64,000 nt of DNA from an uncultured Chitinophagaceae bacterium (lineage in GTDB: Bacteria > Bacteroidota > Bacteroidia > Chitinophagales > Chitinophagaceae): assembly GCA_937862815.1 (NCBI GenBank), contig CALMED010000027.1, positions 120,736 to 184,735 on the forward strand. Reading direction: 5' to 3'. Below are positions 51,006 through 58,778 of this stretch, in pieces (positions within the stretch are counted from its first letter, which is position 1; the number at the start of each line of letters is the position of its first letter). The position numbers and the translations under genes are program-made. The notes under the pieces are model-generated. The model worked only from the letters and a program-made list of their open reading frames with translations. It made no database searches and was not told the DNA's origin.

Positions 51006-52163
51006 ATGGTGCAAGCTTTTCTCAACTGGCGCACGTTGCTGGCATTGGTAGCCATTCTGATTGTGAGCGGCACCGTGTTTTACTCCGACTACCTGGCCAA
51101 CAAAATAGCGGCCGAAGAGCGGCAGAAAGTGGAGCAATGGGTGGAAGCCGGTAAGTTCCTGATCCAGGCGCCGGAAGATGCCGACACCAAGTTGCCGTCG
51201 CTTATACGCAACGAACAGAAATCCATCCCCATCATTGAAACCGATGAAAAAGACAGTGTCATCAGTTTCATTAACATTGATTCGGCGCTGGTACGCGACC
51301 GGCCGGGTTATCTGCAGGAGCGCCTGCAGGAGTTCCGGCGCACCAATCCTCCGCTGGTACTGGAGCTGAGCAGCGAGCCGCTGCTGGTCAACCGTTACTA
51401 TTACGGTCACTCCGACCTCCTGCGGGAGGTACGGTATTATCCGTTGATCCAGCTGGTGATCGTAGCGCTGTTCATCGTTATTACCTTGCTCACCCTGCAA
51501 CTTCGCAACCGGTCAACCCAAAACCAGGTATGGGCAGGCATGGCCAAAGAAACGGCCCACCAGTTAGGCACGCCTGTATCCTCCCTGCAGGGCTGGGTGG
51601 AGATGCTGAAGGAATCGGGTACCGATGCCCGCATTGTTTCGGAAATGGAAAAAGACGTGAACCGGCTGAAGCTGGTGAGCGACCGGTTTGGCAAGATCGG
51701 CAGCACCCCGCAGCTGACGCCCACCAACCTCATAGAGCAGGTGGCGCACATGACCGACTACATGCGGCGGCGGGCGGCCGATAAAATACGGATTGAGATG
51801 CACAGTCACGGACTGGAAACCCTCACCGTATCCATTTCGCCGCAGCTGTTTGACTGGGTGGTGGAAAACCTGCTCAAAAATGCCCTGGATGCCATGGAGG
51901 GTACCGGGCGCATCACGATTGATATCTGGGATGAGCCCGCCCGGGCTATTGTGGAAGTGAGCGATACCGGCAAGGGGATTCCACGGTCGCAATGGGACCG
52001 GATTTTCAAACCGGGCTTTACCACCAAGAAGCGGGGCTGGGGACTGGGACTGTCGCTGAGTAAGCGCATTATGGAACAGTACCACAAGGGGCAGCTGTTT
52101 GTGAAACATTCCGAACCCGGGAAGGGCACCACCTTCCGGGTGGAAGTGCCCAGGGGTCGCTGA
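51006..52163 (+). CDS. membrane sensor histidine kinase
   Basis: 385 residues from ATG 51006 (GTG 51003 is in frame). One membrane helix (LLALVAILIVSGTVFYSDYLA), a ~125-residue periplasmic sensor region, a second helix (IQLVIVALFIVITLLTLQL), then the kinase core: phospho-acceptor His185 in AKETAHQLGTPVSSLQGW, N-box NLLKNALDAMEG, G1 VSDTGKGIP, F-box KPGFTTKKRGWGLGLSLSKRI. The AHQLGTP form of the H-box is a known Bacteroidota subtype. No response regulator lies beside it. It starts divergently from the glycosyltransferase; tRNA-Leu follows. Confidence 0.9.
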   Translation: MVQAFLNWRTLLALVAILIVSGTVFYSDYLANKIAAEERQKVEQWVEAGKFLIQAPEDADTKLPSLIRNEQKSIPIIETDEKDSVISFINIDSALVRDRPGYLQERLQEFRRTNPPLVLELSSEPLLVNRYYYGHSDLLREVRYYPLIQLVIVALFIVITLLTLQLRNRSTQNQVWAGMAKETAHQLGTPVSSLQGWVEMLKESGTDARIVSEMEKDVNRLKLVSDRFGKIGSTPQLTPTNLIEQVAHMTDYMRRRAADKIRIEMHSHGLETLTVSISPQLFDWVVENLLKNALDAMEGTGRITIDIWDEPARAIVEVSDTGKGIPRSQWDRIFKPGFTTKKRGWGLGLSLSKRIMEQYHKGQLFVKHSEPGKGTTFRVEVPRGR

Positions 52164-52202
52164 AATCGCAGAATTTTTGTTAGGTGAATGTTCATTTTGC
52201 CG

Positions 52203-52210
52203 TACATTTG
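52203..52210 (+). promoter_or_regulatory. -7 element of tRNA-Leu(GAG)
   Basis: TACATTTG, identical to the tRNA-Gly box, eight bases before the tRNA. A TTTTTG run ends 23 bases upstream as possible -33. Confidence 0.6.
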
Positions 52211-52217
52211 CGGCCCT

Positions 52218-52301
52218 GCCCAGGTGTTGAAATTGGTAGACAAGCCACTTTGAGGTGGTGGTGTTCGAAAGGACGTGCTGGTTCGAATCCAGTCCTGGGC
52301 A
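52218..52301 (+). tRNA. tRNA-Leu (anticodon GAG)
   Basis: 84-base class II tRNA: acceptor GCCCAGG/CCTGGGC, anticodon stem CCACT/GGTGG around TTGAGGT (GAG), variable arm TGGTGTTCGAAAGGACG region, T arm GCTGGTTCGAATCCAGT. CCA is not encoded. A decayed copy of the same gene begins 156 bases downstream. Confidence 0.96.
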
Positions 52302-52313
52302 CAACGCATTATT

Positions 52314-52340
52314 TCCCCGGTCATTGCCGGGGATTTTTTT
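52314..52340 (+). terminator. intrinsic terminator after tRNA-Leu(GAG)
   Basis: TCCCCGG - TCATTG - CCGGGGA followed by eight T. Confidence 0.85.
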
Positions 52341-52456
52341 TACTACCCTGCTTCATTTCCAGCCGTTACATTCCGGCACTATGCCCATTCCATATAATTC
52401 GTATCCTTGTAAGTCAACCCCGACGAATATATCCGGAAAGAACCATTGAAATAACT

Positions 52457-52578
52457 GCACAGGTGTTGATCCTGCCTTCGGCAGGCAGGTCTGCCTGCCG
52501 AAGGCAGGATTGGCAGACAAGCCACTTTGAGGTGGTGGTGTTCGAAAGGACGTGCTGGTTCAAATCCAGTCCCGGGCA
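52457..52578 (+). pseudogene. tRNA-Leu(GAG) pseudogene interrupted by a palindrome
   Basis: A second copy of the upstream tRNA-Leu(GAG). Bases from GGCAGACAAGCCACTTTGAG to GTGCTGGTTC match the intact gene almost base for base. The D-loop is broken: the intact TTGAAATTGG has become TTGA + 38 bases + ATTGG. The acceptor stem has two mismatches (GCACAGG against CCCGGGC) and GTTCGAA has become GTTCAAA. No promoter box precedes it. It should not give a functional tRNA. Confidence 0.85.
52470..52509. repeat. 40-bp REP-like palindrome inside the tRNA-Leu pseudogene
   Basis: A perfect 19-bp inverted repeat, TCCTGCCTTCGGCAGGCAG (52470-52488) and CTGCCTGCCGAAGGCAGGA (52491-52509), with a two-base centre. 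It replaces the two A of the D-loop of the tRNA copy. Short GC-rich palindromes of this kind are common extragenic repeats in Chitinophagaceae-type genomes (from memory); only one copy is in this window. Confidence 0.85.
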
Positions 52579-52728
52579 TAAGTGATCACCCCCCCTCAAA
52601 CGAGAATTTTTATTGAGAACCGGGAGCAATCAGGCAACTGTGGGTGTGTGAACCCGGGCAGTATGAACCGAAAGCTGACAGTGCAGAACGATCGTAAAAC
52701 CTGCCTATTTTAGTTGTATTTTCCGGGT

Positions 52729-53370
52729 ATGAAACGCCTGACCGCCGACCCCGGCTTCTGGATTCTCCTGCTCTTTAACTGCTATCTCATGGGGTACTAT
52801 ATCGTGTACCCCGATTCATTCGGTACCATCATCTGGATTTTCTGGTTGCAGAGTGTACTCATTGGTGTGTTTACCTTCCTGGACCTGCTTACCATCCGGA
52901 ACCCCGATCCCAAAAGTATGTCGATCAATGGCAAACCCGTGGGGAAAAGCCAGATGGGTTGTTCGGCCTTGTTTTTCCTGTTTCATTACGGTGTGTTTCA
53001 CCTGATCTATGGCATCATTCTGCTGACGGAGTATGGCAGGGGTACAAATTTTAAGGTAGTATTACTTTCAGGCGCCGCGTTCCTGCTGGAAGGCACCCGC
53101 CAGTTTGTGCTGCAACGACGTGCCCGGAAACGGGGTCGTCCCGTTGACGTGGGGAAACTCTTTTTTACCCCCTACCTGCGCATCATCCCCATGCACCTCA
53201 CCATCCTGCTCCCCTCCTTCCTGGGCATTGCCACTTCCATTATATTCCTGCTGTTCAAAACCGTTGCTGATCTGGGGATGTACCTCCTGACATCCGACCG
53301 GTCGCCGGTAAGCAGTCAATCCTTAACACATGCTGCACAGGAGGTTCTTCGTAAACTTGCAAAAAAATAG
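52729..53370 (+). CDS. DUF6498-like polytopic membrane protein
   Basis: 213 residues with five to six membrane helices (FWILLLFNCYLMGYYIVY, TIIWIFWLQSVLIGVFTFLDLL, ALFFLFHYGVFHLIYGIILL, VVLLSGAAFLLEGTRQFVL, then two more). The arrangement FWxQSVxIGxF plus FLFHYGxFH is that of DUF6498 proteins, of unknown function. ATG 52729 is used instead of an upstream TTG. Its stop is three bases from the DUF2130 gene, suggesting co-transcription. Confidence 0.68.
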   Translation: MKRLTADPGFWILLLFNCYLMGYYIVYPDSFGTIIWIFWLQSVLIGVFTFLDLLTIRNPDPKSMSINGKPVGKSQMGCSALFFLFHYGVFHLIYGIILLTEYGRGTNFKVVLLSGAAFLLEGTRQFVLQRRARKRGRPVDVGKLFFTPYLRIIPMHLTILLPSFLGIATSIIFLLFKTVADLGMYLLTSDRSPVSSQSLTHAAQEVLRKLAKK

Positions 53371-53373
53371 TCT

Positions 53374-54591
53374 ATGCCGGCCGCCATCAAATGCCCGAAA
53401 TGCGGACATGAATTTCCGCTGGAAGAAGCCGTTTCGGAGGAATACAAACAGGAACTGCGGGAGCAGATGCTGACCTTCAAAAAGCTGAAGGAAAAAGAAC
53501 TGCAGGACAAAGAAACCGAATGGGCCCGCCGTCTCGAAGCCGAAAAGAAACAGGTGCAGCAGCAAGTGGAAACGGAACTGCGTAAAACGGTGGGCGATGA
53601 ATTCCGCAACCAGGTGACCGTACTGCAGCAGGAAAAAGAAGCATCCGAAGCCAAACTGAAAGAAGCCCGCGAAAAAGAACTGGCCTACCTGAAACGGGAA
53701 CAGGAGATCCAGCACCGCGAAAAAGAACTGGAACTGCAGCTGCAACGGATGCTGCTGGAAGAACGCAGCAAACTGACCGATCTGATCCGGAAAGAAGAAG
53801 GCGAAAAGAACGCCCTGCGGGAAACCGAATACCAGTTACAGCTAAAAGAATTGCAGGAGAAACTGGAATCGCAGAAAAAACTGGCCGAGGAAATGAAGCG
53901 CAAAGCCGAGCAGGGAAGCATGCAAACACAGGGCGAAGCACAGGAACTGCTGTTGGAAGAAATGCTGCGCAACGCCTTTCCGCTCGATGAAATACAGGAA
54001 GTGGGCAAAGGTGTACGCGGGGCCGACTGCATCCAGGTGGTACACAACCGGCAGGGGAAAGAATGCGGACGGATTATTTACGAAAGCAAACGCACAAAAG
54101 AATTTTCCGAGCAATGGCTGGAAAAACTGAAAGCCGATATGCGAAGCCGGGGGGCGGACCTGGCGGTGCTGGTGACCCAGGCGCTGCCGAAAGACCTGCA
54201 ACAGTTTGGCGAAAAAGAGGGCGTATGGGTGTGCTCCTTTCACGAAGTGCGGGCATTGGCCCATGTATTGCGGGACGGGCTGCTGAAAATTTCCACAGCC
54301 CTGCAAAGCCAGGAAAACAAAGGCGAAAAAATGCAGATGCTGTACGATTACCTCACCGGCAGCGAATTTGCCGGCCAATGGAAAGCCATCCGGGAAGGAT
54401 TCCTCTCCATGAAACTCTCCATACAGAAAGAAAGGGACGCCATGGAAAAACTATGGAAACAGCGCGAAAAACAACTGGAAAAAGTGTTATTGAACGCGGC
54501 CCATATCCATGGCTCCATTGAAGGTATTGCCGGCGCCACCATCAACCTGAGTCTCGAAGAACAGGACAACGATCTCCTCTTGCCGGAATAA
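53374..54591 (+). CDS. DUF2130 protein: zinc ribbon, coiled coil, nuclease-like domain
   Basis: 405 residues. It starts with a zinc-ribbon half (IKCPKCGHEFPLEEA), followed by about 150 residues of charged coiled coil rich in Glu/Lys/Gln. The C-terminal DUF2130 domain (LRNAFPLDEIQEVGKGVRGADCIQVVHN, GRIIYESKRTKEFSEQWLEKL) has an acidic/Lys pattern (D-x(n)-ESK) like restriction-type PD-(D/E)xK nucleases. The protein probably acts on DNA or as a scaffold, but its role is not established. It follows the DUF6498-like gene directly. Confidence 0.85.
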   Translation: MPAAIKCPKCGHEFPLEEAVSEEYKQELREQMLTFKKLKEKELQDKETEWARRLEAEKKQVQQQVETELRKTVGDEFRNQVTVLQQEKEASEAKLKEAREKELAYLKREQEIQHREKELELQLQRMLLEERSKLTDLIRKEEGEKNALRETEYQLQLKELQEKLESQKKLAEEMKRKAEQGSMQTQGEAQELLLEEMLRNAFPLDEIQEVGKGVRGADCIQVVHNRQGKECGRIIYESKRTKEFSEQWLEKLKADMRSRGADLAVLVTQALPKDLQQFGEKEGVWVCSFHEVRALAHVLRDGLLKISTALQSQENKGEKMQMLYDYLTGSEFAGQWKAIREGFLSMKLSIQKERDAMEKLWKQREKQLEKVLLNAAHIHGSIEGIAGATINLSLEEQDNDLLLPE

Positions 54592-54658
54592 AGCATTTTA
54601 AACATTTATTAAGCAATCACTGCGCCACGATTCCTACCTTTCCACCAAATACGGAACC

Positions 54659-55126
54659 ATGAAAAAAATAATTTGCTTGGGTTTGATTCTCCTGTTTATT
54701 GGCAGTTCTTCGTTTGCCCAGAAAGCAGCCACAAGCGCTTTTGTTGAGGCCGGCGGACCCGGGCTGGCTTCCTTCAATTTCGACACCCGGTTTGCGGCCC
54801 GGCAGGACGGTTGGGGTTTACGGCTGGGCCTGGGAGGTTTTGTTGTAGACAATGAGGGCGCCATGTTTGTGCCTGTTACACTCAATCATTTGCTGGGAAA
54901 AGACGGTCGGAATTATTTTGAAGTGGGTGGAGGAGTTACAATCGTTCCCTTTTCCTCGGCAACCGGTAATTCTCCCCTTGCAAAAACATCGGGTCACCTC
55001 AACTTTGGGTACCGTTACCAGCCGTCCAATGCGGGTGTATTATTCCGGGCCACCATCAACCCTGTTTTCGGGAATGGCTTTTTCTGGCCCTTTTACGGCG
55101 GTGTGTCGGTTGGGTATAAATTTTGA
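54659..55126 (+). CDS. small outer-membrane beta-barrel-like protein
   Basis: 155 residues: signal peptide MKKIICLGLILLFIGSSSFA, then Gly-rich amphipathic strands (TSAFVEAGGPGLASFNFDTR, WGLRLGLGGFVV, NYFEVGGGVTIVPF, HLNFGYRYQ) ending in Phe (GGVSVGYKF), the barrel-insertion signal. Likely a small porin-like or structural barrel; function unknown. A weak -7-like TACCTTTC lies at 54635-54642. Convergent with the MoxR-type ATPase gene. Confidence 0.75.
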   Translation: MKKIICLGLILLFIGSSSFAQKAATSAFVEAGGPGLASFNFDTRFAARQDGWGLRLGLGGFVVDNEGAMFVPVTLNHLLGKDGRNYFEVGGGVTIVPFSSATGNSPLAKTSGHLNFGYRYQPSNAGVLFRATINPVFGNGFFWPFYGGVSVGYKF

Positions 55127-55173
55127 GCAAACTTGTTCTGACCTTCGCTGCCGTAGGTACAGCAGCCAGTGGA

Positions 55174-56688
55174 TCAGGTAAAATCCTCCCCGTCGTAATC
55201 TTCTTCCGGTGCCGCATCACCGCCCAGGTTGAGCATGCTGCCCATGAGATCGCTGAACTCAACCCGTCCTTCCACGAGCTTCTTACTGATGAGGGAATAC
55301 GCGGCGAGTCCGTGCAACACAAACTCCATCAGCAAAGCTGCCTGCTGCTCGTTGGCTCCCCGGAAGTGCTTCTTCACCAGGGCATGCAGACCATCCACCC
55401 GGTACAGCTCCCGCATTTTTTGCTCATCGGGCATGTTCACCTGCAGGTGCAGGCTGTTGCCGGCGTCAAACCAGGCGGTGATGGACCGGTACGGTTGTTC
55501 CGTTTTTGACTCCTGCCGCCGCTTCTTTGCCTGTTCCGGGTTGGGAAAAAACTGGAGAAACTGGGTTCGGATGGCTTTGTTCACCAGGTTGTGCGCCACC
55601 TGGTAAGGTCCCTCCTGCTCTCCTTCGTACACCAGTTCAATCTTGCCGGTAATGGAAGGTATGATACCCACGAGATCGCTGATCCATACCTGGGTGGGAG
55701 TGCCCCCGTTGCTGATGGAACGTAGTTCTGCCGTGCTCACTGCATTCTCCAGGGCGCTGATGGTAAGCCGGGCGCTCACACCGCTTTTCTTGTCCACCAG
55801 TTCGCTGGTGCGGGCTTCAAAAGCAACCTGCTCAATGAGTCGCCTGATCAGGTCACTCACCACAACGGTGTTGGCTTGTTGCGGATGTAAAACGGCTTCC
55901 TGTTCGGTAATGGCCAGTCCCACTTCAAGGGTCCTGGGATAATGGGTCAGTATCTGGCTTTCAATCCGGTCTTTGAGCGGCGTAACGATGGATCCCCGGT
56001 TGGTATAATCCTCGGGGTTGGCGGTAAACACAAAAAGAATATCGAGCGGCAGGCGCAGCTTGAAACCACGGATCTGCACATCCCCTTCCTCGAGGATGTT
56101 GAACAGCGATACCTGGATGCGGGCCTGCAGGTCGGGTATTTCGTTGATGACAAATATGCAGCGGTTGCTGCGGGGGATGATGCCGTAATGCAGCACCCGC
56201 TCATCGGCAAAGCTCAGTTTGAGGTGGGCCGCTTTGATGGGGTCAATGTCGCCAATGAGATCCGCCACGCTCACATCCGGTGTGGCCAGCTTTTCTCCAT
56301 AGCGCTGCGTCCGGTGAATCCATGCGATGGGCGTTTCATCGCCGTGCTGTTCAATGAGCTCTTTGGCGTAATGGGAAATGGGATGAAAGGGATCATCGTT
56401 CACTTCACTGCCCGCCACAATGGGCATGTATTCATCCAGCAATTCAGTCATGAGCCGTGCCATGCGGGTCTTGGCCTGCCCCCGCAAGCCGAGGAACAGG
56501 ATGTTGTGCCGGGAGAGCAGGGCCCGCTCCACATCGGGTATCACCGTGTCTTCATAACCCAGGATGCCGTGAAACACATTTTCCTGCTGCCGCAATTTTG
56601 TAACGAGGTTGGTACGTACTTCCTCTTTGATGCTGAGGGGGCGGTACCCGCTTTTCTTCAGTTCGCCCAAGGTTGTTGCGTTGTTCAT
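55174..56688 (-). CDS. AAA+ ATPase of the MoxR/ChlI type
   Basis: 504 residues. Walker A is LGLRGQAKTRMAR; the sensor/Walker B region is RCIFVINEIPDLQARIQVSLFNILEEGDVQIRG (in part) and FVFTANPEDYTNRGSIVTPLKDR. This matches the magnesium-chelatase ChlI/MoxR clade, which works with a von Willebrand A protein as a metal-handling or protein-remodelling machine. The VWA partner is the next gene upstream on the same strand (100 bases). No tetrapyrrole genes are near, so a chelatase role is not supported; folding or assembly of another complex is more likely. Confidence 0.85.
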   Translation of the reverse strand: MNNATTLGELKKSGYRPLSIKEEVRTNLVTKLRQQENVFHGILGYEDTVIPDVERALLSRHNILFLGLRGQAKTRMARLMTELLDEYMPIVAGSEVNDDPFHPISHYAKELIEQHGDETPIAWIHRTQRYGEKLATPDVSVADLIGDIDPIKAAHLKLSFADERVLHYGIIPRSNRCIFVINEIPDLQARIQVSLFNILEEGDVQIRGFKLRLPLDILFVFTANPEDYTNRGSIVTPLKDRIESQILTHYPRTLEVGLAITEQEAVLHPQQANTVVVSDLIRRLIEQVAFEARTSELVDKKSGVSARLTISALENAVSTAELRSISNGGTPTQVWISDLVGIIPSITGKIELVYEGEQEGPYQVAHNLVNKAIRTQFLQFFPNPEQAKKRRQESKTEQPYRSITAWFDAGNSLHLQVNMPDEQKMRELYRVDGLHALVKKHFRGANEQQAALLMEFVLHGLAAYSLISKKLVEGRVEFSDLMGSMLNLGGDAAPEEDYDGEDFT

Positions 56689-56787
56689 ATACTCTTTCAG
56701 GGAAGGCGATAACCCTTCCGCTTTTTTAATAGTTCAGATCGCCGGGTTGCAACCATACAGATGAAGCGGGCAGCACTTCCGGAGCCG

Positions 56788-57885
56788 TCAGTACACATTC
56801 TTCCGCTTGCCACTTTCAAAATCCCGGAACACGAAGGCCCCCAGCCGGTCGAGCGATGCAAAAAATGCCTTACCGTTGTTGGTTTCCGAAAACTCTTCCA
56901 CAAAGCGCTGCAGGTAGGGATCGGTGGCAATCATAAATGTGGTGATGGGAATCTTCAGCTTCTTGCACTGTGCCGCCAGGTTGAGGCAACGGTTGGTGAT
57001 TTTGCGGTCGAGTCCAAAACTGTTTTTGTAATACCGACCTCCCACCTTGAGGCAGGTTGGCTTGCCATCCGTGATCATGAATATCTGCTTGTTGGGATTT
57101 TTCCTGCGCCGCAGCAACTCCATGGCCAGTTCCAGGCCGGCCACCGTATTGGTGTGATAGGGCCCCACCTGCAGGTACGGCAGGTCTTTGATCTCCACCG
57201 TCCAGGCATCGTTGCCAAACACCACAATATCCAGCGTGTCTTTTGGATACCGCGTTGTGATGAGTTCACTCAGCGCCATAGCTACTTTCTTGGCCGGCGT
57301 GATGCGGTCTTCGCCGTACAGGATCATGGAGTGAGAGATATCAATCATGAGCACGGTGGAGGTCTGTGCTTTAAAATCCGTCTCCCGTATTTCCAGGTCT
57401 TCTTCGTTCATCCGGAAGCTGTCAATACCGTGGTGAATCTGTGCATTACGGATGGAAGAGGCAAAATCAATCTGCTCAAGAGTATCGCCAAAGCGGTAGG
57501 GTCTTGTTTCGGAGCTCTGCTCATCCCCGCTGCCGGGCTTGAACGTGGTATGCTGGCCCTGCCTGGATTTTTTCAACTTCCCGAATATTTCTTCGAGCGA
57601 TTGTTTGCGGATGGTTTGCTCGGCTTTGGACGTAAGCGAAAAGGCGCCGGTTGCCGGATCTTCCCGCAGATAGCCGTTCTCCCTGAGATCTTCAATGAAG
57701 TCACCCATCCCGTATTGCTCATCGGTCAGTTTGTATTTCCGGTCGAGCTGGTTCATCCAGTCCAACGCTTCCGCCACATCACCACTGGTATACGTAAGCA
57801 GTTGCGTAAAGAGGTCCAGCAGCTGCTCAAAGCGGGAGCGCGACTCCTGCGATGGATCGTATCGGGAAAAGTAAAAACCGGTCAT
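56788..57885 (-). CDS. VWA-domain protein, partner of the MoxR/ChlI ATPase
   Basis: 365 residues from ATG 57885. The N-terminal ~140 residues are helical; the von Willebrand factor A domain follows, with the MIDAS motif DISHSMILYGEDR (DxSxS), a downstream Thr/Asp set (NTVAGLELAMELL, MITDGKPT). The order VWA gene then ATPase gene mirrors ChlD/ChlI and MoxR/VWA pairs. It is cytosolic, since there is no signal peptide or membrane helix, unlike BatA/B proteins. Confidence 0.85.
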   Translation of the reverse strand: MTGFYFSRYDPSQESRSRFEQLLDLFTQLLTYTSGDVAEALDWMNQLDRKYKLTDEQYGMGDFIEDLRENGYLREDPATGAFSLTSKAEQTIRKQSLEEIFGKLKKSRQGQHTTFKPGSGDEQSSETRPYRFGDTLEQIDFASSIRNAQIHHGIDSFRMNEEDLEIRETDFKAQTSTVLMIDISHSMILYGEDRITPAKKVAMALSELITTRYPKDTLDIVVFGNDAWTVEIKDLPYLQVGPYHTNTVAGLELAMELLRRRKNPNKQIFMITDGKPTCLKVGGRYYKNSFGLDRKITNRCLNLAAQCKKLKIPITTFMIATDPYLQRFVEEFSETNNGKAFFASLDRLGAFVFRDFESGKRKNVY

Positions 57886-58020
57886 ACAGTTCAAGTTACT
57901 GGAAAAATACAGTCTGGGCCGGGAGCTCCGCAGAAATTAACAAAGCGGAAGCCGGCTTGTTGACCCATTCCTCTCTTTTTCGGGCCGAAGTCTTAATTTG
58001 GACATTCAAATCACTCTCCT

Positions 58021-58614
58021 ATGCGGATTCTTTTCCCGGCTTGCCTCGCCCTCTTTCTGTATTTGCTCAGCGCCTGTTCTGCACCCCGCACCATTTTGCG
58101 GGAACAGGCGCAGTTCGATACATTGCGGCTGGCCCTGGACCTGAAGCTGGTGCAGCAACCCGAGTACCGGGAATTGCTGGTACAAAAAACACAGCGGTTT
58201 GTTGAAGTGTTTAACACGGAGACCCATCCGTTCCGGCTTGCTTTTACGGAAGCGGATGCCGACAACGATCTGCGTCTCCGCCTTCTGCGGTCGCGGTTCA
58301 TCAACACCCGGCAAAGCCATGTGGCGGCCGGCGTAACCGCTGCCGGCATCGGCACGGCGGTGTACCTGTTGCAATCCGGCTTTTTCATCCCGGTGGGCTG
58401 GGTGTACCTGCCCAACGCAAAAACCAGCCTCGAGCCGGTTTTGTCGCAGCGGGTAACCGGGCTGACCGATTTTCCGGCAATTACCATTTCCTCTTCGGGC
58501 TTTTACCGGCCACTGGATAAACAAATGGAGCGCCAGGCCACCAAAGTGTTGCAGTACCTGGTGCAGATTGTGCTGCAACTGGAACGGGAATACCTCGCAC
58601 AAAAAGTGCAATAA
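58021..58614 (+). CDS. lipoprotein of unknown function
   Basis: 197 residues with a lipoprotein signal (LLSAC, Cys19). The mature protein has a helical N-terminal half (REQAQFDTLRLALDLKLVQQ), one hydrophobic, Gly/Ala-rich segment (HVAAGVTAAGIGTAVYLLQSGFFIPVGWVYL) and a helical C-terminus (ATKVLQYLVQIVLQLEREYL). No family recognised. It is divergent from the VWA gene and ends seven bases before a MITE-like repeat. Confidence 0.7.
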   Translation: MRILFPACLALFLYLLSACSAPRTILREQAQFDTLRLALDLKLVQQPEYRELLVQKTQRFVEVFNTETHPFRLAFTEADADNDLRLRLLRSRFINTRQSHVAAGVTAAGIGTAVYLLQSGFFIPVGWVYLPNAKTSLEPVLSQRVTGLTDFPAITISSSGFYRPLDKQMERQATKVLQYLVQIVLQLEREYLAQKVQ

Positions 58615-58620
58615 AAAAGA

Positions 58621-58760
58621 GAGGCTGTCTCAAAAGGGTTATTTCATACAAAGCGGCCACGAAGACAAAGAAACAAAGACCGGATCAGGAACGCTTACTC
58701 AGCGCACTTTGCATTCTTTGCGAACGTTGTATGAAACTCTTTAACTTATGAGACAACCTC
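58621..58760. mobile_element. 140-bp MITE-like element with ~34-bp terminal inverted repeats
   Basis: Ends GAGGCTGTCTCA (58621-58632) and TGAGACAACCTC (58749-58760) are inverted with one mismatch; the inner arms TTTCATACAA (58642-58651) and TTGTATGAAA (58727-58736) are perfect. The interior (CACGAAGACAAAGAAACAAAG against CTTTGCATTCTTTGCGAACG) is also partly complementary, so the whole element folds into one long hairpin. No transposase. It sits between two convergent genes and may act as a terminator for both. No clear target duplication is seen. Confidence 0.75.
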
Positions 58761-58778
58761 CTGTCTACGTTTCTGAAA

